Below are positions 26,407-35,615 of a stretch of 46,682 nucleotides of DNA, in pieces. The stretch spans positions 1 through 46,682 of the forward strand of contig LUUF01000009.1 of the NCBI GenBank assembly GCA_001644045.1, in the 5' to 3' direction. Made by a program: the position numbers and the translations under genes. Below the pieces are notes generated by a model that saw only the letters and a list, made by a program, of their open reading frames with translations, had not been told where the DNA came from and made no database searches. The DNA is from Methylomonas methanica (GTDB lineage Bacteria > Pseudomonadota > Gammaproteobacteria > Methylococcales > Methylomonadaceae). The first letter of the stretch is position 1; each line of letters opens with the position of its first letter.

Positions 26407-27284
26407 AACTGGGCCGACGGTTCCGGCGTCTTTTCAACTGTTGGTTCAGGCGGCGGGCTGGGCTGAGACGGTGCCAAATTCAGCACTTTCGCGCGTTCGT
26501 CGTCACTCATGCCGTAACGAGCAAAGGCTTGCGACATCAACACTAATACAACCCGCCGATTCTTAAAGCGCCCTTCTTCGTCTTTGTTATCGGCGATCGG
26601 ATGAAATTCTCCATAGCCCACCGCCGATAATCGCGTCGCTGGAATATTGTTTTTTACCAATTCCTTCACAACGCTGGTTGCCCTGGCCGAGGACAAGTCC
26701 CAATTGGAGGGATAAAAGCCGGTGGAAATCGGCACATTATCCGTATAACCTTCGACGTTTATCACATTGGGCACATCGCGAATCACTTCCGCGACTTTTT
26801 CCAGCACGGGGATAGCTTTAGTCGACAGCTCCGCCTTACCGCTGGCGAACAGCAATTCGCTGTTCATTTCCAATTCCACCCAGAAATCGTGCTTTTTAAT
26901 ACCGACTAGCTTGCTTTCCACATAAGGCTGCAAGGCGCCTTGAAACTGCTCGGAGACTTCGCTCAGCCGCTGCTTTTCCTGCAAAATCTCCTCGCTTAGC
27001 TCACGTTCCTCGGCTGTAGCCAAATTAGGCAACTCGATGGGCTGCACCGTGGTGGGAATCACACCGATCTGAATCGGCTCAGCTTCCTTTTGGATCTTTT
27101 CGTTGTGAAACAGGGCCTGGTCCAAGGACTCGGAAAATGTTTCATATTTACCTTTATTAACCGAAGAAATCGAATACATCACGACAAAAAAGGCAAACAG
27201 CAAGGTCACAAAATCGGCGTAAGACACCATCCAGCGGTCGTGGTTATCGGCCTGTTGCAATGGTCTACGTTTGCGCCGACTCAT
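26403..27284 (-). CDS. motD: Flagellar motor stator protein MotD (MotB family)
   Basis: The stator subunit that binds peptidoglycan and forms the proton channel with MotC. The 293-residue protein has a basic N-terminus, one membrane helix containing the channel Asp in SYADFVTLLFAFFVVMY (Asp near residue 24), a periplasmic linker and an OmpA-like domain (about 135-255; landmarks NVEGYTDNVPIS, LSSARATSVV, GYGEFHPI), then a Pro-rich tail. It starts 10 bp after motC. The motCD order next to cheB is that of Pseudomonas. Confidence 0.93.
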   Translation of the reverse strand: MSRRKRRPLQQADNHDRWMVSYADFVTLLFAFFVVMYSISSVNKGKYETFSESLDQALFHNEKIQKEAEPIQIGVIPTTVQPIELPNLATAEERELSEEILQEKQRLSEVSEQFQGALQPYVESKLVGIKKHDFWVELEMNSELLFASGKAELSTKAIPVLEKVAEVIRDVPNVINVEGYTDNVPISTGFYPSNWDLSSARATSVVKELVKNNIPATRLSAVGYGEFHPIADNKDEEGRFKNRRVVLVLMSQAFARYGMSDDERAKVLNLAPSQPSPPPEPTVEKTPEPSAQL

Positions 27285-27294
27285 AAGGCCTCCA

Positions 27295-28041
27295 TTATTT
27301 TTCCAATAAAAAACCGGATAATTTCAACTCGATATTGCGCGGGTTTTCGCCCTCGGCTATCGAGGAAATGCCTTCTATCACCATTTCCCTGGCTTGCGAT
27401 GCTTCGAAAATCAGGCTCTTCAGCTTATTGGCAATTGGAATAAACAACAGATTGGCCAGACCGACCCCGTAGATGGTCGCCACGAACGCAGTAGCAATCC
27501 CGCTGCCCAACAATTCCGGCTTGGCTAGGTTCTGCATCACATGAATCAAGCCTATCACCGCGCCGATAATTCCGATAGTTGGTGCATAACCGCCCATAGC
27601 CTCGAAAACCCTGGCCGCTTGAGTGTCCAAATGTTCCTTGGTGGTTAACTCAACTTCAAGGCAATCGCGAATCACTTCCGGCTCGTTACCGTCGACCAGT
27701 AACTGCAAACCTTTTTTGGCAAAACTGTCTTTTTCGGTTTCGATAACGGATTCCAACCCCAACAGGCCTTCCTTCCGCGCCAGCGAACTCCAACGCACGA
27801 TTTTGTCGATCTGCTTTTTGAGCTGCAAATTTTCCGGCACAAAAATCCAACTCAAAATTCGCAAACTGCGCAGAAATACTTTGGGTGGAAATTGCAGCAG
27901 CGTCGCGCCCAGCGTGCCGCCCACCACGATAATAAAGGCATGAAAATTGACCAGGGACCCGAGCTCTCCACCGCCCATCAGGTTACCGCCGATAATCGCG
28001 GCAAAACCTATCAACACACCCAAAATACTGAGAATATCCAT
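27295..28041 (-). CDS. motC: Flagellar motor stator protein MotC (MotA family)
   Basis: MotC is the four-helix stator subunit whose cytoplasmic loop pushes the rotor. The 248-residue protein shows MotA landmarks: an N-terminal helix pair (ILGVLIGFAAIIGGNLMGG), VNFHAFIIVVGGTLGATLL, the long charged cytoplasmic loop, and the two last helices with GGYAPTIGIIGAVIGLIHVM. Its start overlaps the cheB stop by one base. The primary stator pair MotAB is not in this window, so MotCD is likely one of two stator sets. Confidence 0.94.
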   Translation of the reverse strand: MDILSILGVLIGFAAIIGGNLMGGGELGSLVNFHAFIIVVGGTLGATLLQFPPKVFLRSLRILSWIFVPENLQLKKQIDKIVRWSSLARKEGLLGLESVIETEKDSFAKKGLQLLVDGNEPEVIRDCLEVELTTKEHLDTQAARVFEAMGGYAPTIGIIGAVIGLIHVMQNLAKPELLGSGIATAFVATIYGVGLANLLFIPIANKLKSLIFEASQAREMVIEGISSIAEGENPRNIELKLSGFLLEK

Positions 28042-29132
28042 TACTGTAATTTCTTAAATTGGTTGGCAATCTCGTCCAGAGAATAAATACGATCAGCCAA
28101 GCCCGCTTCCGCGATGGCTTTAGGCATACCGTAGATGGTGCTTGTCGCCTCGTCTTGCGCCCAGATTTGCGCACCCCGCTGTCTTAACTGCATCGCGCCG
28201 GCCTTGCCGTCTGCGCCCATGCCGGTCAACACCACCGCCAACACATGTCCGGTAAACACTTCTGCAAGCGAACTAAAGGTAATATCGACGCTGGGACTGT
28301 ATATCTCCCCGGTTTGCTTGGGCCTTAACGCAATCTGCCGCACTCCGCCTACTTGCTTAACCTGCATCTGCATTGCTCCGGGCCCTAATAATGCTGTTCC
28401 CGGCTGTAATACGTCGCCATCCTGCGCTTCCCTGACATTAATGCTGCACAGTAAATTCAGGCGCTCGGCAAAGCTTTTCGTAAAATTAGGCGGCATGTGC
28501 TGCACCAACAATATCGGTATAGAACAGTCCGCCGGAATTTTGCTGAGTACATATTGCATGGCGACCGGACCGCCGGTCGAGGCGGCTACCACCAAAAGAT
28601 CGATTTTGCGGTTCGATGCCGCCTTAGGCCACACGGCCGCATCGCGTATCGGTTTAACTAATGGTTTTTCGGCATTTAAGCTGCCGCGTTCGTCTAAAAG
28701 CGAGCTGGTTACCGAACGAGAGGACATTCTGGCGGCCTGGGAAGCGACCATCCTCACCCGATACCTGAGCAGGTAGCGGGCCGTTTCGCGATTAGCATCT
28801 ATGTCTTCCAGCTGCTTGGGCAAAAAGTCGATAGCACCGGCACTTAACGCATCCAAAGTTGCTTGCGCGCCGACTTGCGTCATTGCCGAAAACATCAGAA
28901 TCGGGCACGGCCGGGTAGTCATGATTTTTTTGACTGCCGTGATGCCATCCATAACCGGCATCTCTACATCCATGGTAATAACATCCGGCTGCAGACTTGT
29001 CGCAAGCTCGACCGCTTCGCGACCGTCATGGGCCACACCTATAACTTTAAACTCTTGATCTTCTTCTAAAATTTCCCGAATTCTTTTACAGATAAAACTG
29101 GAATCGTCAACGATCAGTACCCGAATGGTCAT
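28041..29132 (-). CDS. cheB: Chemotaxis methylesterase/glutamine deamidase CheB
   Basis: CheB removes methyl groups from chemoreceptors when phosphorylated by CheA. The 363-residue protein has an N-terminal receiver (acidic pair in LIVDDSS and phospho-Asp in VITMDVEMPVMDG, about residue 55) and a C-terminal methylesterase with the catalytic Ser in VVAASTGGP, His in LVQHMPPNFT and Asp in LTGMGADGKAG. It follows cheA by 9 bp. No cheR gene is present in the window. Confidence 0.96.
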   Translation of the reverse strand: MTIRVLIVDDSSFICKRIREILEEDQEFKVIGVAHDGREAVELATSLQPDVITMDVEMPVMDGITAVKKIMTTRPCPILMFSAMTQVGAQATLDALSAGAIDFLPKQLEDIDANRETARYLLRYRVRMVASQAARMSSRSVTSSLLDERGSLNAEKPLVKPIRDAAVWPKAASNRKIDLLVVAASTGGPVAMQYVLSKIPADCSIPILLVQHMPPNFTKSFAERLNLLCSINVREAQDGDVLQPGTALLGPGAMQMQVKQVGGVRQIALRPKQTGEIYSPSVDITFSSLAEVFTGHVLAVVLTGMGADGKAGAMQLRQRGAQIWAQDEATSTIYGMPKAIAEAGLADRIYSLDEIANQFKKLQ

Positions 29133-29141
29133 ATTGCTGCA

Positions 29142-31361
29142 TCACATCGCATACTTCTTCATCAGCCCCGGCACATCGAGTATCAGCGCTATCTTGCCAT
29201 CACCGGTAATGGTTGCTCCCGCCAGACCTTCCAATCCATGTAGCTTGGCGCCCAGGGCTTTAATCACCACCTCTTCCTGACCGATTAGTTGATCGACCAC
29301 GAAACCGACATGTCTGCCGCCAGCGTTAACTACCACCACGTGATTGGTCGGCTGTGTTTCGCCTGAGAAATAAGAACCTCTCACCAACCATTCGCTTAAA
29401 TAAAACAGCGGTAAGGCTTTATTTCTGACCATTACCACCAGTTGACCGTCGACTTTGTTGGTTTTACTCAAATCCAGATCGAGAATTTCCAGGACGCTAG
29501 CCAAAGGCAACGCAAAAGCCTGTCCGCGCAGCTTCACCATTAGGGTCGGCATGATCGCCAAAGTCAGCGGCACCTTGATCAGAATGGTGCTGCCCCGGCC
29601 TTCCACCGAATCGATTTCCACTACGCCGTTCATTTGCGCGATCCGCGTCTTTACCACGTCCATGCCGACACCGCGGCCGGACACATCGGAAATTTCAGTT
29701 TTGGTCGAAAAGCCGGGGAGAAAAATCAGGTTGTAACATTCTTTTTCGTCGAGACGCGCGGCGCTTTCTTCATCCATCAAACCTTTTTCTACTACTTTGG
29801 CCCGCAATACATCGGAATTCATACCCTTACCATCATCTTTGATGGACAATTGAATATGATCCCCTTCCTGGGAGGCTTTCAATATCACCACACCTTCCCT
29901 GGGCTTGCCTTTGGCTTCGCGCTCATCCGGCGATTCGATACCGTGATCTACAGCATTTCTAACCAAATGCACCAGAGGGTCGGCCAATGCCTCGACCAGG
30001 TTTTTGTCGAGATCGGTTTCTTCACCAACCAACTCCAGCCTGATTTCTTTTTTCAGACTTCTGGCCAAATCGCGCACCACTCGCGGAAAACGGCCAAACA
30101 CTTTTTTGATGGGCTGCATCCGGGTTTTCATCACCGCCAATTGTAAATCGGCGGTCACCACGTCCAGATTGGATATAGCCTTGGACAACTGCTCGCCAGC
30201 TTCCGCATTCGCTTTCAGGGTTTGGAAGCGATTGCGTACCAAAACTAGCTCCCCGACCATATTCATAATATCGTCCAAAATCTGGGTATCAACCCTGACC
30301 GTGGTATCGGCTTGCGGTGTTGCGGCTTTACTTTTGTCGGAAACTGAATCTACTGCTGGCGCCACTTTGCCGAGCTTATTTTCGGGTTCCACATCGGCGG
30401 GCGGCTTTGCGACCGGCTCGGGCTTAGGAGCTACGACCGGTTTATCGACAGGCGCTGCATTGGCCTTGGCGCTTGGCGTATTCTTGACGACCGTAGCTTG
30501 CTCATCAATCTTGCCCAAATTGGTGGCATCGAACTTACCTTTACCGTGCAAAGCATCGAGTACTTTATCGAACTCCTCGTCGGTAATATCGCCCGATTCG
30601 CTGGCTGGAACAGGCGTCTCGGCTTTTACCGAAAACTTGCCTTTGCCATGCAACTCGTCGAGCAGATTTTCAAACTCGTCTTCACTAATTTCGTCATCCG
30701 CCGCCGGGGCTGCCGATTGCGGCTCTGTGTGCACAGTAGGAGAGCCGCCTTTGCCATGCAAGGCATCCAACAAATCTTCGAATTCCTGTTCGGTAATTTC
30801 ATCGGCATCTCCAGAGGAGGATTCGCTGGCCAATAATTCCTCGGGATCGAGCATCGCATCATAGTCTTGTGCTGCGGATTCTTGAGGGGATAGCGGCTGC
30901 GTAGATTCGTAAGTTTCGTTAATTACAGCAGTTTCAACCGCAATCTCAGCAGGCGAGGCTGCGGCAGCGTCGGCCGGCCCCGCGTAAGATTTCAAGCGTT
31001 TCAATAGACCTTGATCGGCCGATTTTGGCGTATTGCCCGAACGGACTTGCCCAAACATCTCGTTGACGATGTCAACTACTTGCAAAATCACATCCATCAA
31101 ATCCGGCGTGACTTGGCGATCACCCTGCCTGAGCACGTTAAAAACGTCTTCGGCGTTATGACAAATATCGACAAGAGCACTGATAGCCAAAAAACCGGCG
31201 CCGCCTTTTATCGTATGGAACCCACGAAATATGGAGTTCAGAAGATCGAGATCGCCAGGCGATTGCTCCAGTTCTACCAGTTGCTCCCCCAGAGAATCGA
31301 GAATCTCCCCGGCCTCGACCAGAAAGTCTTGCAATATTTCGTCGTCCAGATCGATCGCCAT
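29142..31361 (-). CDS. cheA: Chemotaxis histidine kinase CheA with three repeats in its linker
   Basis: CheA phosphorylates CheY and CheB. The 739-residue protein has an Hpt domain with phospho-His49 in RGFHTIKGGAGFL, a long acidic linker, a dimerisation region starting near 355, the ATPase domain (NAVDHGIE, and the G boxes DDGKGM and GRGVGMDVV) and a C-terminal CheW-like domain. The linker holds three copies of an acidic helix ending LHGKG (residues about 187-205, 222-243 and 257-277; EFEDLLDALHGKG, EFENLLDELHGKG, EFDKVLDALHGKG), separated by Pro/Ala/Ser spacers. In polar arrays a linker segment of CheA is reported to bind ParP, which may explain these repeats. Confidence 0.96.
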   Translation of the reverse strand: MAIDLDDEILQDFLVEAGEILDSLGEQLVELEQSPGDLDLLNSIFRGFHTIKGGAGFLAISALVDICHNAEDVFNVLRQGDRQVTPDLMDVILQVVDIVNEMFGQVRSGNTPKSADQGLLKRLKSYAGPADAAAASPAEIAVETAVINETYESTQPLSPQESAAQDYDAMLDPEELLASESSSGDADEITEQEFEDLLDALHGKGGSPTVHTEPQSAAPAADDEISEDEFENLLDELHGKGKFSVKAETPVPASESGDITDEEFDKVLDALHGKGKFDATNLGKIDEQATVVKNTPSAKANAAPVDKPVVAPKPEPVAKPPADVEPENKLGKVAPAVDSVSDKSKAATPQADTTVRVDTQILDDIMNMVGELVLVRNRFQTLKANAEAGEQLSKAISNLDVVTADLQLAVMKTRMQPIKKVFGRFPRVVRDLARSLKKEIRLELVGEETDLDKNLVEALADPLVHLVRNAVDHGIESPDEREAKGKPREGVVILKASQEGDHIQLSIKDDGKGMNSDVLRAKVVEKGLMDEESAARLDEKECYNLIFLPGFSTKTEISDVSGRGVGMDVVKTRIAQMNGVVEIDSVEGRGSTILIKVPLTLAIMPTLMVKLRGQAFALPLASVLEILDLDLSKTNKVDGQLVVMVRNKALPLFYLSEWLVRGSYFSGETQPTNHVVVVNAGGRHVGFVVDQLIGQEEVVIKALGAKLHGLEGLAGATITGDGKIALILDVPGLMKKYAM

Positions 31362-31371
31362 GTTGTTTTCC

Positions 31372-32094
31372 TCAGAAACCTAGACTAGACAGTAAATCGT
31401 CAACATCGACCTGACTGGTGGCCACATCGCCGGCTCTATCATCGACTCCCGGCACAACCGGTCCGGGCACTTCGGGCTGTAAGGCCGCGCCGCTGCTTGG
31501 TGTGACTTTTCGGCTGGAAATTTTGATCAGATTAACCATGCTGCCTTCGAGATCCTGCACCAAATCGATAACCCGACGGATAATCTGCCCGGTAATATCT
31601 TGAAACCCTTGCGCCATCAATATATCGCTTAGACCCGCCTGGATTTTGTCTAGAGACACTCGCGACTGCTCGAAATATTGACTGAGGTCGGCACTCATCG
31701 CCTTAAACTCTTCGAACGGCATTTCCCGATCCAAAAAGCGATTCCATTGCGCCGACAATTGGTTGACCTGCCCGCTCAATTCATCCGATACCGGCAACAA
31801 CTCTTCAACGGCGGTTAGCGTCTGATCCGCCGCTTGCTCGGTCATTGCGATCACGTAATGCAAGCGCTCCTTGGCATCCGGAATATCGTGCTCGGCCATT
31901 GCGGCAATTTTGGAATCGACGGAAAAACTAACCATGGTGTCGTGCAGTTGCCGTGTCAGGCGGCCAATTTCTTTAAATAATTGGGTTTCTCTCAAGCCGG
32001 CTACTTGATCGAGAATTTCGTCGGCAGCCGCTTCATCGCATTTCTCCAATGCTGCGACCAAATCCCGGGCCAAACTCAACAGGTCAGTATTCAT
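31372..32094 (-). CDS. cheZ: CheY-P phosphatase CheZ
   Basis: CheZ speeds removal of phosphate from CheY. The 240-residue helical protein has the catalytic Gln in the conserved GFQDITGQIIRRVIDLV segment, a long helical hairpin and the C-terminal CheY-binding peptide VDDLLSSLGF, nearly identical to that of enteric CheZ. It lies 17 bp after cheY and 10 bp before cheA, the usual order for polar flagellates. Confidence 0.95.
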   Translation of the reverse strand: MNTDLLSLARDLVAALEKCDEAAADEILDQVAGLRETQLFKEIGRLTRQLHDTMVSFSVDSKIAAMAEHDIPDAKERLHYVIAMTEQAADQTLTAVEELLPVSDELSGQVNQLSAQWNRFLDREMPFEEFKAMSADLSQYFEQSRVSLDKIQAGLSDILMAQGFQDITGQIIRRVIDLVQDLEGSMVNLIKISSRKVTPSSGAALQPEVPGPVVPGVDDRAGDVATSQVDVDDLLSSLGF

Positions 32095-32111
32095 CGTAAT
32101 CTCCCTGTGCT

Positions 32112-32498
32112 TCAGCCGTCGATGCGTTCAAAAATCTTTTCGATTTTCTCTTTAAGCGTAGCAGCAGTAAAAGGCTTGATGACATAACCGTTTACGCCAG
32201 CTTGCGCGGCCATGATGATTTGCTCGCGCTTGGCTTCGGCTGTGACCATCAACACCGGCAAGTTGGCCAGACTGGGAGTAGACCTGACGGCCTTCAATAA
32301 ATCGATGCCGGTCATGCCCGGCATATTCCAGTCAGTGATCAAAAAATCGATACCGCCTTTTTCCAAAATAGGCAGCGCCGTTTTACCGTCGTCCGCTTCC
32401 ACGGTGTTGGTGAAACCCAGATCTTTCAACAGGTTTTTTACTATTCTCCGCATTGTCGAAAAGTCATCGACAACCAGAATACGCATATTTTTATCCAA
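32112..32498 (-). CDS. cheY: Chemotaxis response regulator CheY
   Basis: CheY-phosphate binds FliM and FliN to reverse the motor. The 128-residue receiver has the acidic pair in [17 protein letters not shown], phospho-Asp in [13 protein letters not shown] (about residue 57), a switch Thr in VTAEAKRE and the conserved Lys in YVIKPFT. Length and sequence match the flagellar CheY. It starts the chemotaxis block, 87 bp after fliA. Confidence 0.97.
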   Translation of the reverse strand: MDKNMRILVVDDFSTMRRIVKNLLKDLGFTNTVEADDGKTALPILEKGGIDFLITDWNMPGMTGIDLLKAVRSTPSLANLPVLMVTAEAKREQIIMAAQAGVNGYVIKPFTAATLKEKIEKIFERIDG

Positions 32499-32585
32499 GG
32501 ATAATCTCCACCCAGATTACTTTATTGTTAAGAAACCGCTAAATTGCCATCAATAATTGCGAAAAATTCCTGCAATAACCGCACA

Positions 32586-33332
32586 TTAGCTGCACTTTTC
32601 ATTATCTTTCCCTTCCACCCAATCCGCAAGTCTAGCGCGTAAGCGCAACATCGCCTGACTGCAAATTTGGCTAACCCGCGATTCGCTTACATCGAGCACC
32701 TTGCCAATCTCACGTAAATTCAGCTCTTCGTCGTAATACAGCGATATAACCAAGCGCTCCCGTTCCGGTAATTCCGCAATGGCCTTGGCCAAGGCTTTTT
32801 GAAAATTGTGTTGGATCAGCACATCTTCCGGCTGCTGATTGCCGTGTACATCATCTATAACGCTGTCTTCGCCCTGCACCAATTCTTCGACGCTAAAGGT
32901 CTTACAAGACACCGCGTCCTGCAGAATATGATGATATTCAGTCAGATCGATACCCATATGTCCGGCCACTTCGGTATCCTTGGCGTCGCGTCCCAGATGG
33001 TTCTCAACCTCGCGTATCGCCTCCGCCACCATCCGGGCCTTCTTATGCACAGAACGCGGCGTCCAATCGGAACGGCGCAATTCGTCCAGCATAGCCCCGC
33101 GAATGCGGATGCCGGCATAAGTATCGAAGCTGGCTCCCTGGCCGGCATCATAATGTTTCAGCGCTTCCAGCAAGCCCAGCATGCCGGATTGAATCAAATC
33201 ATCGAGTTGCACGGTATCGGGCAACCGGCCCATCAAGTGGTAGGCAATGCGTTTTACCAGCGGCGCATGTTGAATGACTAGGGCATCAACATTTCCAGCC
33301 TGCACGGCAGCATACATTGCCGCTCCGCTCAT
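32586..33332 (-). CDS. fliA: Flagellar sigma factor FliA (sigma-28)
   Basis: Directs RNA polymerase to late flagellar and chemotaxis promoters. The 248-residue protein has sigma region 2 (LVKRIAYHLMGRLP, DDLIQSGMLGLLEAL), region 3 (SDWTPRSVHKKARMV) and region 4 with the helix-turn-helix NLREIGKVLDVSESRVSQI. It overlaps flhG by 4 bp (ATGA). The anti-sigma factor gene flgM is not in this window. Confidence 0.96.
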   Translation of the reverse strand: MSGAAMYAAVQAGNVDALVIQHAPLVKRIAYHLMGRLPDTVQLDDLIQSGMLGLLEALKHYDAGQGASFDTYAGIRIRGAMLDELRRSDWTPRSVHKKARMVAEAIREVENHLGRDAKDTEVAGHMGIDLTEYHHILQDAVSCKTFSVEELVQGEDSVIDDVHGNQQPEDVLIQHNFQKALAKAIAELPERERLVISLYYDEELNLREIGKVLDVSESRVSQICSQAMLRLRARLADWVEGKDNEKCS

Positions 33333-34201
33333 GCAACATCCTCTTTCGCGCTGTACTGAATCATCCGTTCGACAAAAAATTCCAGGTAGCCGCCCGCTTT
33401 GGGCTTGATCGGCCAGCTGTCGATTTTCCGCGCCAAATTCTTGATGGCCAGCGCGGCCTTACTTTGCGGGAATGCTTCGACCACCGGCGTTTGTTTTTGC
33501 ACGGACTTTTTCAAATATTCGTCTTGCGGCACCGCGCCGACAAAATGCAAGGCCACATCCAAATAACGGTCCGTCACTTTACTCAGCTTATTGAACAAGG
33601 CCTGTCCGTGCTCCGCCGACTGCACCATATTCGTGATGATGTGAAAGCTATTAAGCCCGTAATCTCTATTCAACAACTTGATATACGCATAAGCATCAGC
33701 CAACGAAGTCGGCTCATCGCAGACCACCACGATAATTTCCTGGCAAGCACGGGCAAAATTCACCACGCTTGCCGAAATACCGGCTGCGGTATCGACTATC
33801 AACACATCCAGCTCTCGGTCGATTTCGCTAAAAGCCCGTATCACGCCGGCTTGCTCGATACTCGACAAATCAGACATTCGCTGAATACCCGACGAAGCCG
33901 GAATGATTTTCAGCCCGGAAGGCCCGGTCATCATGATTTCCTTCAAACTTTTTTCGCCGCTCAATACGTGCGACAAATTGAATTCGGGAAACATGCCCAG
34001 CAAAATATCGACATTGGCCAAGCCCATATCGGCATCGAGTATCGCCACCCGCCTGCCCATTTTCGATAGCGCCACGCCGATATTCACGGAAAGATTGGTT
34101 TTGCCAACCCCGCCCTTGCCACTTGTTACCGCGATTACTCGCACGGGTTTCATATGTCTCATTTGTCTAATTCCAGCTGCCTGATCGAATGACTTATGCA
34201 T
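33329..34201 (-). CDS. flhG: Flagellar number regulator FlhG (FleN), MinD-like ATPase
   Basis: FlhG limits the number of polar flagella and acts with FlhF. The 290-residue protein has the ATPase motif SGKGGVGKTNLSVN near residues 27-40, ILDADMGLANVDILLG and a Walker B VLIVDTAAGIS. The ATG at 34201 is chosen over an upstream start because it is followed at once by the DQAxxLR-like motif (DQAAGIR) that stimulates FlhF, and it overlaps the flhF stop by 8 bp. FliA overlaps its end by 4 bp. Confidence 0.94.
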   Translation of the reverse strand: MHKSFDQAAGIRQMRHMKPVRVIAVTSGKGGVGKTNLSVNIGVALSKMGRRVAILDADMGLANVDILLGMFPEFNLSHVLSGEKSLKEIMMTGPSGLKIIPASSGIQRMSDLSSIEQAGVIRAFSEIDRELDVLIVDTAAGISASVVNFARACQEIIVVVCDEPTSLADAYAYIKLLNRDYGLNSFHIITNMVQSAEHGQALFNKLSKVTDRYLDVALHFVGAVPQDEYLKKSVQKQTPVVEAFPQSKAALAIKNLARKIDSWPIKPKAGGYLEFFVERMIQYSAKEDVA

Positions 34202-35600
34202 GGCTTTCCGCCATCCAGTCTTCAACATTCACATCGTCGCCATAGCAATGGTCTTGATCGACCCTTTCCATACACTGCTGAATCAAAGCATCGGCATCGG
34301 GTAAGTAAATATCTTCCGGAACCTGCTGACCGTCAGTGATAAATGACAATGGCATACGCCGCTCGATAATCGCCGACAACGCGGTACCTTTGCTAACTGC
34401 CTCATCAAACTTGGTTAGTATAGTCGCTTGTGGTTCGAGTATCCGGAACGCGTCCATAATTTCCAGCATTGCTTTGTATTGAGTAGTTGCGGACATCACC
34501 AAATAGGAGCGTATAGGCAAATCGCCATGTTGCAAGGTTTTCAGTTGCTCGGCCAAGCGCATGTCGCGTTGGCTCATGCCGGCGGTGTCGATCAAAATCA
34601 GGCGTTTATCGGAAAAACTATTGATATGCCTGCGCAACTCTTCCGCATCGCCCGCCACTCTGACCGGTACATCCAGGATTCTGCCGTAAGTATTGATTTG
34701 CTCGTGAGCGCCGATCCGATAATTGTCGGTGGTAATCAGCGCGATCTGCCGGGAACCGTGTTTTAAAATAAACTGCGCGGCCAATTTAGCGACTGTGGTG
34801 GTTTTACCGACGCCGGTCGAGCCGACCAATGCGGCGATACCGCCTTGATCCAGCAAGTTGTCGTCGGCTATCGGCACCAGTTTGGCCAACATTTCTTGAG
34901 CTTTGCCGATGGCCAAATCGAATTGCTTATGGCTACCCAGCCGGTTGGCTATCTTGCCCGCCAAATTTTTCGAGAAGCCGCACTCCAACATCCAGTCGCG
35001 CAAATCGTCGTGTAAAGGTAGTCCGTGTTGCGGCATTTGCATGACTATATTCGACAACTTGCTATCCAACATCGTCCGCAGTTCTTTCATTTCCGCGCGC
35101 ATTTCGTCGATGAATTTATCGCCGTTGTGCGACTGAACCGGCCGTGGCTCGGTCAACGGTTTAATTTTGGGATCGGCACTCGCCCAGGCAGGTTTTTCGA
35201 CTTGGCGAACTTTTTCGGAGATTTTCTGCGCGTTGTTATGACCAACCTGCAGTTTTTCGGCATAACCGACGTATTGATCCAGGTTGCGACGGATCGGATT
35301 TTCCGGAATGCTGCCTTCCGCACCGCGTTTTCTGGTGCTGCTCAACACGTGCAGCGATTTTTTTTCAGCTTCGAGATCGGGCAAATCGACTCTTTTAACT
35401 TCATTGGGCGGCGATTTTTCGTCTTCGCGTTGCTTGAGATTTTTATGAATGACCTGCTCGTCAAAGTCGCGGGCCGCAACGATTTCCACGCCGCCATCCA
35501 CCGAACGGTTGGACATAATCACTGCATCGGCGCCCAATTCTTCTTTGACCATGCGCATGGCCTGCCGTATATCTGCTGCAAAAAAGCGTTTAATTTTCAT
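34194..35600 (-). CDS. flhF: Flagellar placement GTPase FlhF
   Basis: An SRP-type GTPase that marks the pole for flagellum assembly. The 468-residue protein has a basic N-terminal B domain (residues 1-150), an N helical region and a C-terminal NG GTPase domain with the P-loop GSTGVGKTTTVAKLA, the DTAGMSQRD motif and TKFDEAVSKG. It is followed by flhG with an 8-bp overlap and lies 15 bp downstream of flhA. Confidence 0.96.
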   Translation of the reverse strand: MKIKRFFAADIRQAMRMVKEELGADAVIMSNRSVDGGVEIVAARDFDEQVIHKNLKQREDEKSPPNEVKRVDLPDLEAEKKSLHVLSSTRKRGAEGSIPENPIRRNLDQYVGYAEKLQVGHNNAQKISEKVRQVEKPAWASADPKIKPLTEPRPVQSHNGDKFIDEMRAEMKELRTMLDSKLSNIVMQMPQHGLPLHDDLRDWMLECGFSKNLAGKIANRLGSHKQFDLAIGKAQEMLAKLVPIADDNLLDQGGIAALVGSTGVGKTTTVAKLAAQFILKHGSRQIALITTDNYRIGAHEQINTYGRILDVPVRVAGDAEELRRHINSFSDKRLILIDTAGMSQRDMRLAEQLKTLQHGDLPIRSYLVMSATTQYKAMLEIMDAFRILEPQATILTKFDEAVSKGTALSAIIERRMPLSFITDGQQVPEDIYLPDADALIQQCMERVDQDHCYGDDVNVEDWMAESHA

Positions 35601-35615
35601 CGCGCAACCTCTGTT

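Noticed and set aside
30004-30864. Long open reading frame (286 codons) on the plus strand opposite cheA
   Set aside because: It is antisense to the well-supported cheA linker and Hpt/kinase region, with Ser/Thr/Ala-rich low-complexity translation and no ribosome-binding site or family match; it is a shadow of codon bias.
33317-34069. Open reading frame of 250 codons opposite flhG
   Set aside because: It is antisense to flhG, which has clear ATPase motifs; its translation is rich in His, Gln and Arg with no domain.
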